Shown here piece after piece: positions 56,197 through 64,000 of a stretch of 64,000 nucleotides of DNA. This stretch comes from Mesorhizobium sp. M7A.F.Ca.US.008.03.1.1 (GTDB lineage: Bacteria; Pseudomonadota; Alphaproteobacteria; Rhizobiales; Rhizobiaceae): assembly GCF_003997495.1 (NCBI RefSeq), contig NZ_RZRU01000006.1, positions 1-64,000 on the forward strand, read 5' to 3'. The stretch's first letter is position 1; every line of letters starts with the position of its first letter. Under the pieces are notes generated by a model that did not search any database, had not been told where the DNA came from, and saw only the letters and a program-made list of their open reading frames with translations. The position numbers and the translations under genes are program-made.

Positions 56197-57761
56197 ACGG
56201 CAAGTCCGATCATCAGGCGACCGACCTTTGTGCGGGCGTCATCTACGTTCTCGACGGTGCCGACCAAAGCGCCGTCGGCGATGACGGCGATGCGGTCGCA
56301 CATACCAAGCAATTCCTCGAGGTCGGTGGAGATCAGCAGCACGGCAAGGCCACGCGCCGCCGTGTCGCGAATGCGCTGGCGCGACGCCAATGTGTTGGCG
56401 AGATCGAGCCCATAGGTCGGCTTGTTGAAGATCACCACCTTGGCGCCTTCAGCCAGTTCCCGTGCCAGAAGCACCTTCTGGATGTTTCCGCCGGACAGCC
56501 GCGCGACAGGCGTCTTCAGGCTCGGCGTGCGCACGTCGTATTCGCGCACGAGCTGGCCGGCGCGCTTGTCGATCTCCGCGCGCTGCTCGACGCCGTTGCG
56601 CCAGAACGGAGCCGCGCCGACCTGCTTGAGGAAGAAGTTGATCGAGACCGGGAAGGTGCCGACAGTGCCCTCGCCCAGCCGGTCGTCGGTCAGGTAGCGA
56701 AGGCCGCGCCGGCGGCGCTCACCGACGCTCAGCATCTCGATGGCGGCGCCGTCCAGCCGCACCGAGCCGCTGGTGGCTGTACGCTGGCCGGCCAGCGCTT
56801 CCGCCAGCTGTTTCTGGCCGTTGCCGTCGATGCCGGCTATGCCCAGGATCTCACCCGGGCGGATGTCGAAGGAGATCGACGACAGGCCCGGCGCATTGTC
56901 CGTCGGTGCGACCGTCAGATCCGCGACCTGAAGCAGCGGGGCCGCTTCTGCTCGGGCCGTGCGGACTGGACGCTCGACGGCTTCCGGATCATCCTTCTGC
57001 TTGCCGAACATCAATTCCACGATCTCCGAGACGATCTCCTGTTCGCCCAGCGCACGAAATCGCTCAGGCGGGATCTCGCCGACCTTGCGGCCGAGCTTCA
57101 GCACCGAGATGCGGTCGCCGAAGGCCGCCGCCTCCTTGAGCTTGTGAGTGATGAAGACGATCGCCAGACCCTGCTCGACGAGGCGGCGCATCAGTGCCCC
57201 CAGTTCGTCTATGCCTTTCGGCGTCAGCATGGAGGTGGACTCGTCGAGGATGAGCAGCCGGCTGTTGCGCAGCATCGCGCGCAGGATCTCGACCTGCTGC
57301 TGCTCGCCGAGCGACAACTCCGATACCTTGGCTTGAAGCTTGACGGTGATGCCGAGCGTGCCCGTGATCTCGGCGACGCGCGCCGCCAGTTCCTCGGTCC
57401 TGGGGCGCTGCCACCACGGCCCGCCAAGCAGGAGGTTTTCCGCCACCGTCAGCGTCGGCACCAGCATCATGTGCTGGAACACGGTGCCGATGCCGAGTGC
57501 CAGCGCATGGCGCGGCGAGGTGATAGGGGTCGGTTTGCCGTCGACCAGTATGCGTCCTTCGTCCGGCTGCTGCAGGCCGGACAGCATGCCGATCAATGTC
57601 GATTTTCCAGCGCCGTTCTCGCCCAGCAGCACATGCACTTCGCCCGGGCGGATCGACAGGTCGACGCTGTCATTGGCAACGATGCCGGGGAACCGTTTGG
57701 TCACGCCTTCAAGCGCGACGATGTCGCGCCCGGCAACGGACGATGAAGAAGAACCGCTCAT
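56193..57761 (-). CDS. BMP-type ABC transporter ATP-binding protein (double ATPase)
   Basis: A 522-residue protein with two fused ATPase domains, as in nucleoside/BMP-family and sugar ABC importers. The first has Walker A LGENGAGKSTLIGMLSG, signature LSLGEQQQVEILRAM and Walker B LILDESTSMLTP. The second has a degenerate Walker A GIDGNGQKQLAEALAG and signature LSGGNIQKVLLAREL. Only the first site is expected to hydrolyse ATP strongly. It follows the substrate-binding gene by 78 bp, across a terminator-like hairpin. Confidence 0.92.
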
Positions 57762-57774
57762 GAAAGCCCAGCAC

Positions 57775-57821
57775 CAAAAAAACGGGAATCGTCCGGAGGG
57801 GCGAACGGATCACCCCTCCGG
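57775..57821 (-). terminator. Attenuator/terminator hairpin between binding-protein and ATPase genes
   Basis: Arms CCGGAGGGG (57793-57801) and CCCCTCCGG (57813-57821) match perfectly around an 11-base loop. On the complement, the hairpin lies 18 bases past the binding-protein stop and is followed after about ten bases by a seven-T run (57775-57781 region). This resembles a rho-independent terminator that lets only some transcripts continue, giving more binding protein than ATPase, as is common in ABC operons. Confidence 0.6.
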
Positions 57822-57839
57822 CAGCTGACCGTGATCGCC

Positions 57840-58868
57840 TTACTGGGCGACGCTGGTCATCAGTGCCCTTACGGCGGCCGCGTCATAGACCGGCTCGACC
57901 TTGATCTTGCCGGAAATGACGTCTTCGCGCAGCGCCTGGATTTCCGTCCAGACATTGTCCGGGATCGCAGCGGTCTTCAGCAGCTTCACCGAGTCGTCCT
58001 TGAGGCCGATCGTATAGTGCTTGGTGCCGAACGTGTCGGCCTTCAGGTCGGCAATCATCGCCGCATAGACCGGCTCGATGTTCCACACCACCGACGACAG
58101 CAGGAAGCCCTTGTCGATCGGCGACTTGTCCCCGATGACGTCGATGAAATAAACCTTGCCGCCATCGGCTGCCTTGGTCGTCTCGACCGCCTGCAGCATG
58201 CCGAAACTCGAACCGTTGCCTTGGCCGAAGATGATGTCGGCACCCGATGCGATCACGCTTTCGGTGACGCGCTTGCCGCCGGCCGCGTCGCTGTAGGCGG
58301 CCGGGCCGATCACCGCATAGGTGATCTTGACGTCCGGGTTTTCCGCCTTCACGCCTTGTGCGAACGCCGCCGACTGCGAATTCCATGATGGCGGCTCGCC
58401 CGAGACGACGATGCCGACCGACTTGGAACGCGACACCTTGGCGGCGAGACGGCCGGCGAGATAGGCACCCTCGTGGCCGCTCAGCGTGTAGTCGGCGACA
58501 AGGCCCTTCTCCAGGCCCGCTGGCGTGTCGACGATCGCCACCGGAACTTTCAATTCCTTGGCGATTTCGGGCGCCGAGGTGTTGTAACCGCTGGCATGCG
58601 CGATCAGCAGGCTGGCGCCGTCGGAGGCAAGTTCCCGCAAGGTCGGACGAACGTCGCCATAGCCGAGGCCCTGGGCCACGACCACTTCGACGCCGGCGGC
58701 CTTGCCCGCCGCCTTGGCGGCGTCGATGCCTTGCTGGTTCCAGCCATAGTCCGTGCCTTCTTCGGGCGTCAGGATGGCGATCGACTTGACCTCGCCGGCA
58801 AACGCGCCGCTCATCAAGATACCGGTCAATATAACTGCACTTACACTGCTCTTAAGAAGCTTTAACAT
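57840..58868 (-). CDS. BMP-family ABC transporter substrate-binding protein
   Basis: A 342-residue exported protein with a signal peptide (MLKLLKSSVSAVILTGILMS, cleaved near AFAGE) and a mature part of the BMP/Med type: EVKSIAILTPEEGTDYGWNQ, ADYTLSGHEGAYLAGRLAAK, ADIIFGQGNGSSFGMLQAVE. BMP proteins bind purine nucleosides, and related ones bind other aromatic heterocycles. Next to B6 catabolic genes, a pyridoxine, pyridoxamine or pyridoxal ligand is a reasonable guess. It is the first gene of the operon; the divergent spacer of about 100 bp to the 58967 gene should hold its promoter. Confidence 0.9.
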   Translation of the reverse strand: MLKLLKSSVSAVILTGILMSGAFAGEVKSIAILTPEEGTDYGWNQQGIDAAKAAGKAAGVEVVVAQGLGYGDVRPTLRELASDGASLLIAHASGYNTSAPEIAKELKVPVAIVDTPAGLEKGLVADYTLSGHEGAYLAGRLAAKVSRSKSVGIVVSGEPPSWNSQSAAFAQGVKAENPDVKITYAVIGPAAYSDAAGGKRVTESVIASGADIIFGQGNGSSFGMLQAVETTKAADGGKVYFIDVIGDKSPIDKGFLLSSVVWNIEPVYAAMIADLKADTFGTKHYTIGLKDDSVKLLKTAAIPDNVWTEIQALREDVISGKIKVEPVYDAAAVRALMTSVAQ

Positions 58869-58966
58869 GTTACCCTCTCCGTTGTTTTACCAATCAATAT
58901 TCTTATTGTTATTGCGCGAAAGCGAGATAGACTGCCTAGGAAAATTACATATGGAGCTCAGGCAAA

Positions 58967-59392
58967 GTGAATATCCGTTATGCCCTTCCGGTGATGCTGG
59001 CGTTATCGTCCTTCGCCAACGCGGTTGAGTTGCACCATGTCACCGTCCGCACCGGCACTGACGGGCTCGACATGGTTCCGTTGACGATTTCGAATGCGGG
59101 CCGCAAAGGCCTGTCCTGCAACGCCGACTTCGCCCACTGGTATTCAGCCGGGATCGCAACCGTCGAACCTGGCAAAAGCGCTCGCATCGAACTCTGGTTC
59201 GATGCGAAGACCGGCACGTTCACGATCCTCAACGACAAGCGCGAGAACCTGCCCGTCGAGCGACTCTGGTGCGGCCTCGAGGGTCGCGCATATGCCACCC
59301 GCGTGCAGGTCACGCTCGACCGCACCGATGCGGCGAACGGCGAGCGTGATGTGTCCTGCGCCATGGCGCAGGACAGCCTGGTCTGCCGGTAG
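58967..59392 (+). CDS. Small exported protein of unknown function
   Basis: A 141-residue protein starting at a GTG, with a short signal peptide (MNIRYALPVMLALSSFANAV, cleavage after ANA) and a mature beta-rich part containing four to five cysteines (SCNADFAHWYS, VERLWCGLEGRAY, RDVSCAMAQDSLVCR), probably disulfide-bonded in the periplasm. It is transcribed opposite to the flanking B6-region operons and shares no neighbour. It has no recognised domain. Its stop lies 38 bp before the stop of the converging transporter gene. Confidence 0.65.
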   Translation: MNIRYALPVMLALSSFANAVELHHVTVRTGTDGLDMVPLTISNAGRKGLSCNADFAHWYSAGIATVEPGKSARIELWFDAKTGTFTILNDKRENLPVERLWCGLEGRAYATRVQVTLDRTDAANGERDVSCAMAQDSLVCR

Positions 59393-59430
59393 GCGCTCAT
59401 CGATCTTTCCGTTCGAACACCGCGCGCCTC

Positions 59431-60441
59431 TTATTCTTTTGCCAGGAATGCGTCGGTGAAGACGTCGTCCACCGACAGAGCCGCCTTGAGCACGCCCTGG
59501 TCCGTCAGCGTCTTCAGGGTCTCCTCCCACTGCGTCTTCGTCATCCAGCCGAGACCGTGTTCCTTGGTGTCGGGGCTGCTGAACGTCGAGGCGATGTCGG
59601 CGTTGATCTGCGCCAGCAGCACGTCCTTCTTGTCCGCATAGCCGGGCGCTGCCTTGGCCGTGATCTCGGCAGCCTCTTCCGGATGAGCCACGACATAGTC
59701 GAACGCCTGCCTGTATGCCTTGACGAAGCGGCGCACGACGTCCGGCTTGTCCTTGATCATCGCCTGCGAGGTGAACAGGCCCGAGCCATAGGCTTTCCAC
59801 CCATGGTCCGCCCCCATCATGATGCTGAGCGAGCCGGGGCCTCCGGCCTTCGCCTCCAGCTCGGGAACCTCCGCATCGATATAGCCGACGACCGTCTGAA
59901 CCCGGCCAAGCAGCAAATAGCTTTCATAGGGAGGCGAGACGCTGTTCAGCGTCATGTCCTTTTCGGTCAGGCCGTTGGCGGCCAGGAAGCCCTTGAAGAA
60001 GATGTAGGTGGAGCCGGCCGGATGAATGCCGATGGTCAGTCCCTTGAGGTCGGACGGCTTGGTGAGCTTCAGCGTCTTGGCCAGCGAAATGATCCCCAGC
60101 GGCGAGTGCTGATTGACGGCCGCCAGCGCCACGACCGGAACATTCTGCGACCGTGCGACGGCAAGCGTGGGAAGATCGCCGAAACCGAAATCGGCGTTCT
60201 CATTGCCCACCAGCCGCATCGCGTCCGGCGAGCCGGATCCCTTGCGGATCTCGGCCACATCGATGTCGTTCTTGGCGAAGAAGCCTTTTTCCTTGCCGAC
60301 AAAAAACATGGCGTGATTGCCGCGCACCACCCAGTCGAGCTGGACGTTGACCTTGTCGGCCGCCAGAGCCGCGCTGGAAAAGCCGAGTGCTGCGACAAAC
60401 GCCGCGAAGGTAACGGCCTTGATAAGTGAGCGTCTCAGCAT
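59431..60441 (-). CDS. NMT1/SsuA-type ABC transporter substrate-binding protein
   Basis: A 336-residue exported protein with signal peptide MLRRSLIKAVTFAAFVAALG (cleavage near ALAAD) and the NMT1/THI5/SsuA pattern VNVQLDWVVRGNHAMFFVGK, GLTIGIHPAGSTYIFF and KPDVVRRFVKAYRQAFDYVV. Relatives bind thiamine-pyrimidine precursors, riboflavin-like or sulfonate compounds. Sitting inside a B6 catabolic cluster it may bind a pyridine intermediate such as 4-pyridoxate, which chemically resembles the pyrimidine ligands; this is inference. It is followed upstream in transcription order by the permease gene (39 bp gap) and the ATPase gene. Confidence 0.88.
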   Translation of the reverse strand: MLRRSLIKAVTFAAFVAALGFSSAALAADKVNVQLDWVVRGNHAMFFVGKEKGFFAKNDIDVAEIRKGSGSPDAMRLVGNENADFGFGDLPTLAVARSQNVPVVALAAVNQHSPLGIISLAKTLKLTKPSDLKGLTIGIHPAGSTYIFFKGFLAANGLTEKDMTLNSVSPPYESYLLLGRVQTVVGYIDAEVPELEAKAGGPGSLSIMMGADHGWKAYGSGLFTSQAMIKDKPDVVRRFVKAYRQAFDYVVAHPEEAAEITAKAAPGYADKKDVLLAQINADIASTFSSPDTKEHGLGWMTKTQWEETLKTLTDQGVLKAALSVDDVFTDAFLAKE

Positions 60442-60480
60442 TTTTTGTTCCCTTTTATGAATTTGGTTGATCGAGCGGAC

Positions 60481-61296
60481 CTAGGACTGGCTGAATTTCG
60501 GCGCCCACGGCACCACGATGCGTTCGAGAATTTCGGCGGCGTAGTAGAAGGCGATGCCAAGCACGGAAACGAGCAGCAGCGCTGCAAAGACCAGCGCCGT
60601 GTCGAGCTGGGTCGAAGCGAACTGAATGACGTAGCCGAGACCGTCCGACGCCCCGGCGAACTCACCGACGATAGCGCCGATCACGCTCAACGTGGCGGCG
60701 ATCTTGGTTCCGGCCATCAGGTTCGGCAGCGAGTGCGGGACGCGGATCCTGAACAGGATCTGCGTCGGGCTGGCACCGACCGAATTCATCAGCGACAGCA
60801 GCGAACGGTCGACCGATTGCATGCCCGCCAGCATCGACAGCGTCACCGGGAAGAAGGCGATGACCAGGATCAGGCCGATCTTGGGCGCCAGCCCGTAGCC
60901 GAACCAGAGGATGAAGATCGGCGCGAGTGCGACTTTCGGCACGTTCTGGAACAGCACCACCAGTGGATACAGCGCGCGTCCCAACCAGTCGAAGCGCACG
61001 ATGACCAGCGCAATGGCAATGCCGACCACGACCGAGACCAGGAAGCCGAACAGGATCTCGCCCGCCGTCACCAGCGTCGCCTGCATCAGCGTGCCCCATT
61101 GCGCCACCAGCGACTTCGCGATCTCGGAAGGGGCGGGAACGATGAAGGCGGATATGGCAAAGATCCGCACGGCGGCTTCCCACAGCACGATCGTCACCAG
61201 CAGGAGGATAACCGCCGGCAGCCAGCTGCCGGTTGCCGCACTCCAGCTGGAGGCGAGCCGCGGCTCGGAAAGGTCCGTGATGGGCTGGTCGCTCAA
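60481..61296 (-). CDS. SsuC/ThiX-type ABC transporter permease
   Basis: A 271-residue permease with about six membrane segments and the conserved coupling region SLPNLMAGTKIAATLSVIGA IVG of SsuC/TauC/ThiX-class importers (BPD_transp_1). The gene starts within the last codons of the ATPase gene (four-base overlap). Together with the ATPase and the NMT1-type binding protein it forms a complete importer. Confidence 0.9.
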   Translation of the reverse strand: MSDQPITDLSEPRLASSWSAATGSWLPAVILLLVTIVLWEAAVRIFAISAFIVPAPSEIAKSLVAQWGTLMQATLVTAGEILFGFLVSVVVGIAIALVIVRFDWLGRALYPLVVLFQNVPKVALAPIFILWFGYGLAPKIGLILVIAFFPVTLSMLAGMQSVDRSLLSLMNSVGASPTQILFRIRVPHSLPNLMAGTKIAATLSVIGAIVGEFAGASDGLGYVIQFASTQLDTALVFAALLLVSVLGIAFYYAAEILERIVVPWAPKFSQS

Positions 61297-62123
61297 GACG
61301 CGCCTCCCGGTTGATGGCTGAATCGCAGCATCGTTCGCAACTGGACCACCAGCCTGACGAACTCCGGATCTTCGGTGACCGACAGGTCGCGCGGATAAGG
61401 CAGCGCAATGTCGAGGCTCTCGGTGATCCGCCCCGGCTTGATCCCCAGCACGTGAACATGGCGCGACAGATGGATGGCCTCGTCGATGGAGTGGGTGACG
61501 AGCACGATCGTCTTGCCGGTGCGCTGCCAGATCTCCAGCAGCGACTGGCCCATCGAATCGCGGGTGATGGCATCGAGCGCGCCGAACGGTTCGTCCATCA
61601 GCAGCACCGCGGGATCGAGCGCCAGGGCCCGTGCGATGGCCACCCGCTGCCGCATGCCGCCCGATAGTTCGTGTGGCCGCTTGTGGGCGCTGTCGCCCAG
61701 CCCCACCAGTTCCAGCATCTCCTGCCCGCGCGCCCGCAGATCCGAGCGCGACAGCGACTTGTCGGCAATGCCGAGCAGCATCGAGGCATTGTCGACGGCG
61801 TTCTTCCAGGGGAGCAGGTTGGCATCTTGAAAGACGAGGCCGATCATGCGCTTGCGCGCCGCCTCGACCGGCGCGAGCCCGGCGATCGAGACGCTGCCCT
61901 GGGTCGGCTGCACCAGCCCGGCCAGCACCTTGAGCAAGGTGCTCTTGCCACAGCCGGAAGGACCGATAAGGGAGACAAACGACCCCTTCGGCACCGAGAG
62001 ATCGATATTCCTGAGGATCAACTGCCGGGCAATGACCACCGAAACGCCTTTGGCGGAGATCAAATCGTCATGGCGGATATGGGCCGGCTTGTCGCCGGCG
62101 GCTCGGATGGTTTCAATGCGCAT
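61293..62123 (-). CDS. SsuB/ThiZ-type ABC transporter ATP-binding protein
   Basis: A 276-residue ATPase: Walker A IGPSGCGKSTLLKVLAG, Q-loop GLVFQDANLLPW, signature LSGGMRQRVAIARALALD, Walker B VLLMDEPFGALD and H-loop VLVTHSIDEA. It belongs to the TauB/SsuB group. The start follows a 130-bp spacer after the FHMPC-dehydrogenase gene (no gene seen in it), and the stop overlaps the permease start. A direct role in B6 uptake is suggested by location only. Confidence 0.92.
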   Translation of the reverse strand: MRIETIRAAGDKPAHIRHDDLISAKGVSVVIARQLILRNIDLSVPKGSFVSLIGPSGCGKSTLLKVLAGLVQPTQGSVSIAGLAPVEAARKRMIGLVFQDANLLPWKNAVDNASMLLGIADKSLSRSDLRARGQEMLELVGLGDSAHKRPHELSGGMRQRVAIARALALDPAVLLMDEPFGALDAITRDSMGQSLLEIWQRTGKTIVLVTHSIDEAIHLSRHVHVLGIKPGRITESLDIALPYPRDLSVTEDPEFVRLVVQLRTMLRFSHQPGGAS

Positions 62124-62253
62124 GGCTTGTCGCCCCGCGCGCTGTTTTCTGCCGCACCCGCACCATCTTGATGGCGAAGGCGCCCTTCACACAAACAGCC
62201 GACCGGTGGAACTCCTCAAACCGGCCTGCCCTGTGCGCACCATGTGACATTGG

Positions 62254-63186
62254 CTACTCCCGGTCTTCCAGGATGCGCCGCACCGCGACGAGCTTGCGCG
62301 CCCGTTCGCCTTGCAGCGCCTTTGTCTGCTCGGGCGTGTAGGCAAACATGCCCTCGCCCGACTTGATGCCGAACTTCGACGCAGCCGTCTTCTCCAGCAC
62401 CATCGGCGCGACATCGTCGCGGTTGGAGAGATCAGCGTTCAGGAAGGACGAGACGGATTTGTAGATGTCCAGCCCCGCCATATCGAGCAGCGCCATCGGG
62501 CCGATGACGGCAATCTTGTAGCCGATGCCCCACGACACACAGGTGTCGAGGTCTTCCGGCTCGATGACGCCGCGCTCGACAAGGTCGACCGCCTCGCGCA
62601 GCAGCGCATAGAGCACGCGGTTCTCGACGAAGCCCGGAACGTCCTTCTTCACCATCACCGGCAGCAGGCCGATCGAGCGGATGAGATCGCGGATAACAGC
62701 CACGGTTTCAGGCGCGGTCTTCTCGCCGCCGATCACCTCGATCATCGGGATGATGTGCGGCGGGTTCGACCAGTGCATGCCGACCATCCGCTCGGGATGC
62801 GAGATATGCGCCTGCAGCTTGGTGATCGGGATGCCTGACGTATCAGAAGCGACGATGACCGACGGGCCGATCAGCGGATCGATGTCACGATAGGTCTGCG
62901 CCTTGATGTCGATATTCTCGGGCACATTCTCGATGACCAGTTCGGCGCCGTCGACGGCCTCGGCGATCGTCTCGACGAAACGCACGCTGCCGGCGCCTGT
63001 CCCGGGCGCCTTGATGTCGAGACGGTCGAGCACGCCGCCGGCGAGATCAAGCATGCCGCGGGCACGCTCGACTGCCGCCTGCGAAACATCATACGCCATG
63101 ACATCGAGCCCGCCGCGCGAAAGCCGCGCGGCGATGCCTGGACCCATCGTTCCCAGTCCGATGAGAGCGGCGCGCTTGATCATCAT
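62254..63186 (-). CDS. FHMPC 5-dehydrogenase-like enzyme (3-hydroxyacyl-CoA dehydrogenase family)
   Basis: A 310-residue NAD-dependent dehydrogenase. The Rossmann motif is IGLGTMGPGIAARLS (residues 9-23), and the catalytic pair lies in MVGMHWSNPPHIIPMIE: His138 here, which is His137 if the first Met is skipped, as in the characterised M. loti enzyme. That protein oxidises 5-formyl-3-hydroxy-2-methylpyridine-4-carboxylate to the dicarboxylate in B6 degradation, and related proteins are otherwise 3-hydroxyacyl-CoA dehydrogenases. The B6 context favours the former. The start overlaps the GST stop by four bases (63183-63186), so the genes are coupled. Confidence 0.82.
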   Translation of the reverse strand: MMIKRAALIGLGTMGPGIAARLSRGGLDVMAYDVSQAAVERARGMLDLAGGVLDRLDIKAPGTGAGSVRFVETIAEAVDGAELVIENVPENIDIKAQTYRDIDPLIGPSVIVASDTSGIPITKLQAHISHPERMVGMHWSNPPHIIPMIEVIGGEKTAPETVAVIRDLIRSIGLLPVMVKKDVPGFVENRVLYALLREAVDLVERGVIEPEDLDTCVSWGIGYKIAVIGPMALLDMAGLDIYKSVSSFLNADLSNRDDVAPMVLEKTAASKFGIKSGEGMFAYTPEQTKALQGERARKLVAVRRILEDRE

Positions 63187-63803
63187 GCCGCCTTTGCGGG
63201 AGCAGCAGTGGTTGCCGCCTTGAAGGCAGGCCGAGCGGCGATCGCGGCCACCCAGCGCTCCAGATTGGGCATCGACGGCCGGTCGATCTTGAAGTCGACG
63301 CAGCGCTTTAGGATCGGCGCGCAGGCAATGTCTGCAAGCGTCAGCTTGCCGAGTGCCAGGAAGTCCTTGCCGGCCAGGTGGCCGTCGACGATCTTGAGCT
63401 GCGCGACAAGGTCCTTCACTTGTTCCTTGTATTCGGCGGTCTGTTCCTCGGGTGTGAGCTTGGCGCCTTTGAAGGCCGCCAGGTAGCCCGGATTGACCGC
63501 AGCCAGCAGGAAGTCCATCCAGCGCTCGACCTCGGTCTTTTCCGCCGGCGTGGCGCCATTCAACTGTTCGCCGCCGAATGCCGCGAGATAGCGCAGGATG
63601 GTGTTGGATTCCCAGATCACGGTGTCGCCGTCGACCAGCGTCGGCACCTTGGAGGTTGGGTTGAGCGCCTTGTATTCCGCCGTCTGCGTGTTCTCGAACT
63701 GGCGGCCATAATCTTCGCGCTTGTAGGATGCTCCCAACTCTTCGAGCATGAAGAGCACCTTCTGGACGTTGCCTGATGTCTGGCGACCTAACAGCTTGTA
63801 CAT
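63183..63803 (-). CDS. Glutathione S-transferase
   Basis: A 206-residue GST: an N-terminal thioredoxin-like domain (MYKLLGRQTSGNVQKVLFML, with the KVPTLVDGDTVIWESNTILR glutathione-binding loop) and a C-terminal helical domain with LTLADIACAPIL. It is overlapped by four bases by the downstream dehydrogenase. GSTs accompany aromatic catabolic operons, where they isomerise ring-cleavage products or detoxify intermediates; which role applies here is unknown. The gene lies 26 bp downstream of the partial RidA gene on the same strand. Confidence 0.9.
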   Translation of the reverse strand: MYKLLGRQTSGNVQKVLFMLEELGASYKREDYGRQFENTQTAEYKALNPTSKVPTLVDGDTVIWESNTILRYLAAFGGEQLNGATPAEKTEVERWMDFLLAAVNPGYLAAFKGAKLTPEEQTAEYKEQVKDLVAQLKIVDGHLAGKDFLALGKLTLADIACAPILKRCVDFKIDRPSMPNLERWVAAIAARPAFKAATTAAPAKAA

Positions 63804-63829
63804 GTTGTCTCCTCGATTGTGTCCAAGGC

Positions 63830-64000
63830 CTACTTGCTCGCCGGGAGCGGCTTGTAGACGATGGCGTCCATTTCGATCTTGGTGTTGATGACCGCTTTTG
63901 CCTCGACGGTCGTGCGTGCCAGAACGGCGTCGCCGATCCCTTCGAGAAACGCCTTGTTGTAGCGGCCGAAATCGCGCGTATCCTCGAGATAGGTGGTGAT
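63830..64000 (-). CDS. RidA/YjgF-family protein, partial (5' end off the window)
   Basis: The last 56 codons of a minus-strand gene end at a stop at 63830-63832: YLEDTRDFGRYNKAFLEGIG, ARTTVEAKAVINTKIEMDAI and a YKPLPASK end. 'RDFxxxNxxF...ARTTV' followed by the late 'KIEMDAI' is the C-terminal part of the RidA/YjgF family. Members hydrolyse reactive enamine/imine intermediates or deaminate ring-cleavage products. In this operon it could remove a reactive intermediate of pyridine-ring degradation (inference). Confidence 0.78.
   Translation of the reverse strand: MTTYLEDTRDFGRYNKAFLEGIGDAVLARTTVEAKAVINTKIEMDAIVYKPLPASK

Overview
The window looks like chromosome of a Mesorhizobium or a close relative (Rhizobiales). 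The evidence is the high GC content, the close match in content and order to the Mesorhizobium loti vitamin B6 degradation cluster, Ti-type transfer genes, and long catabolic ABC-transporter operons. This is recognition from protein sequence; no database search was run.

Layout. (1) 1-2656 is the right end of an integrated element. Three small minus-strand genes (the first cut by the window edge) face an Arc-type repressor and a tyrosine integrase across a repeat-rich operator region. The element ends in the 3' half of a tRNA-Met(CAT)-like gene at 2611-2656, read as attR. (2) 2657-3203 is decayed DNA with a broken ketopantoate-reductase-like remnant. (3) 3204-10854 is a minus-strand operon of a DszA-like monooxygenase, a complete Liv-type ABC importer and a DszC-like flavin monooxygenase, probably for uptake and oxidation of an organosulfur or related compound. 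(4) 11163-42892 is a 31.7 kb island bounded by 20-bp direct repeats. One repeat lies inside the 3' end of the island's own large serine recombinase gene. (5) 43215-50369 is a LuxR-type regulator followed by a type I secretion substrate, its ABC transporter and its adaptor. (6) 50391-64000 is the vitamin B6 catabolic region: pyridoxal 4-dehydrogenase, pyridoxamine-pyruvate transaminase, 4-pyridoxolactonase, a BMP-type ABC importer, an NMT1/SsuA-type ABC importer, an FHMPC-dehydrogenase-like enzyme, a GST and a partial RidA protein. The remaining pathway enzymes probably lie past the right edge.

The island (region 4) is the most interesting part. It carries an XRE regulator with two tandem palindromic operators, a DUF3800 protein next to a 1287-residue protein that appears to join an Mrr-like nuclease, a long TPR array, a GreA/GreB-C-like domain and a PIN-like domain, and a mobilisation module (TraA relaxase, TraC, TraD and a readable oriT) with no coupling protein or type IV secretion system. 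It also holds a frameshifted HEPN-like gene and an IS3 scrap. A tight four-gene operon follows: DNA methylase, DEAD/DEAH restriction subunit, UvrD helicase with Fe-S nuclease, and Hsp90-like ATPase with a DUF3883 nuclease. The island ends with an operon of four exported proteins that I cannot assign to any family. It reads as a mobilisable defence island with two candidate uncharacterised systems: the DUF3800/Mrr-TPR-PIN pair and the exported four-gene operon.

In the B6 region, transaminase, dehydrogenase and lactonase act in sequence (pyridoxamine to pyridoxal to 4-pyridoxolactone to 4-pyridoxate). The FHMPC dehydrogenase acts later in the same route. The two importers lying between these enzymes are natural candidates for B6-compound uptake; this is inference from position.
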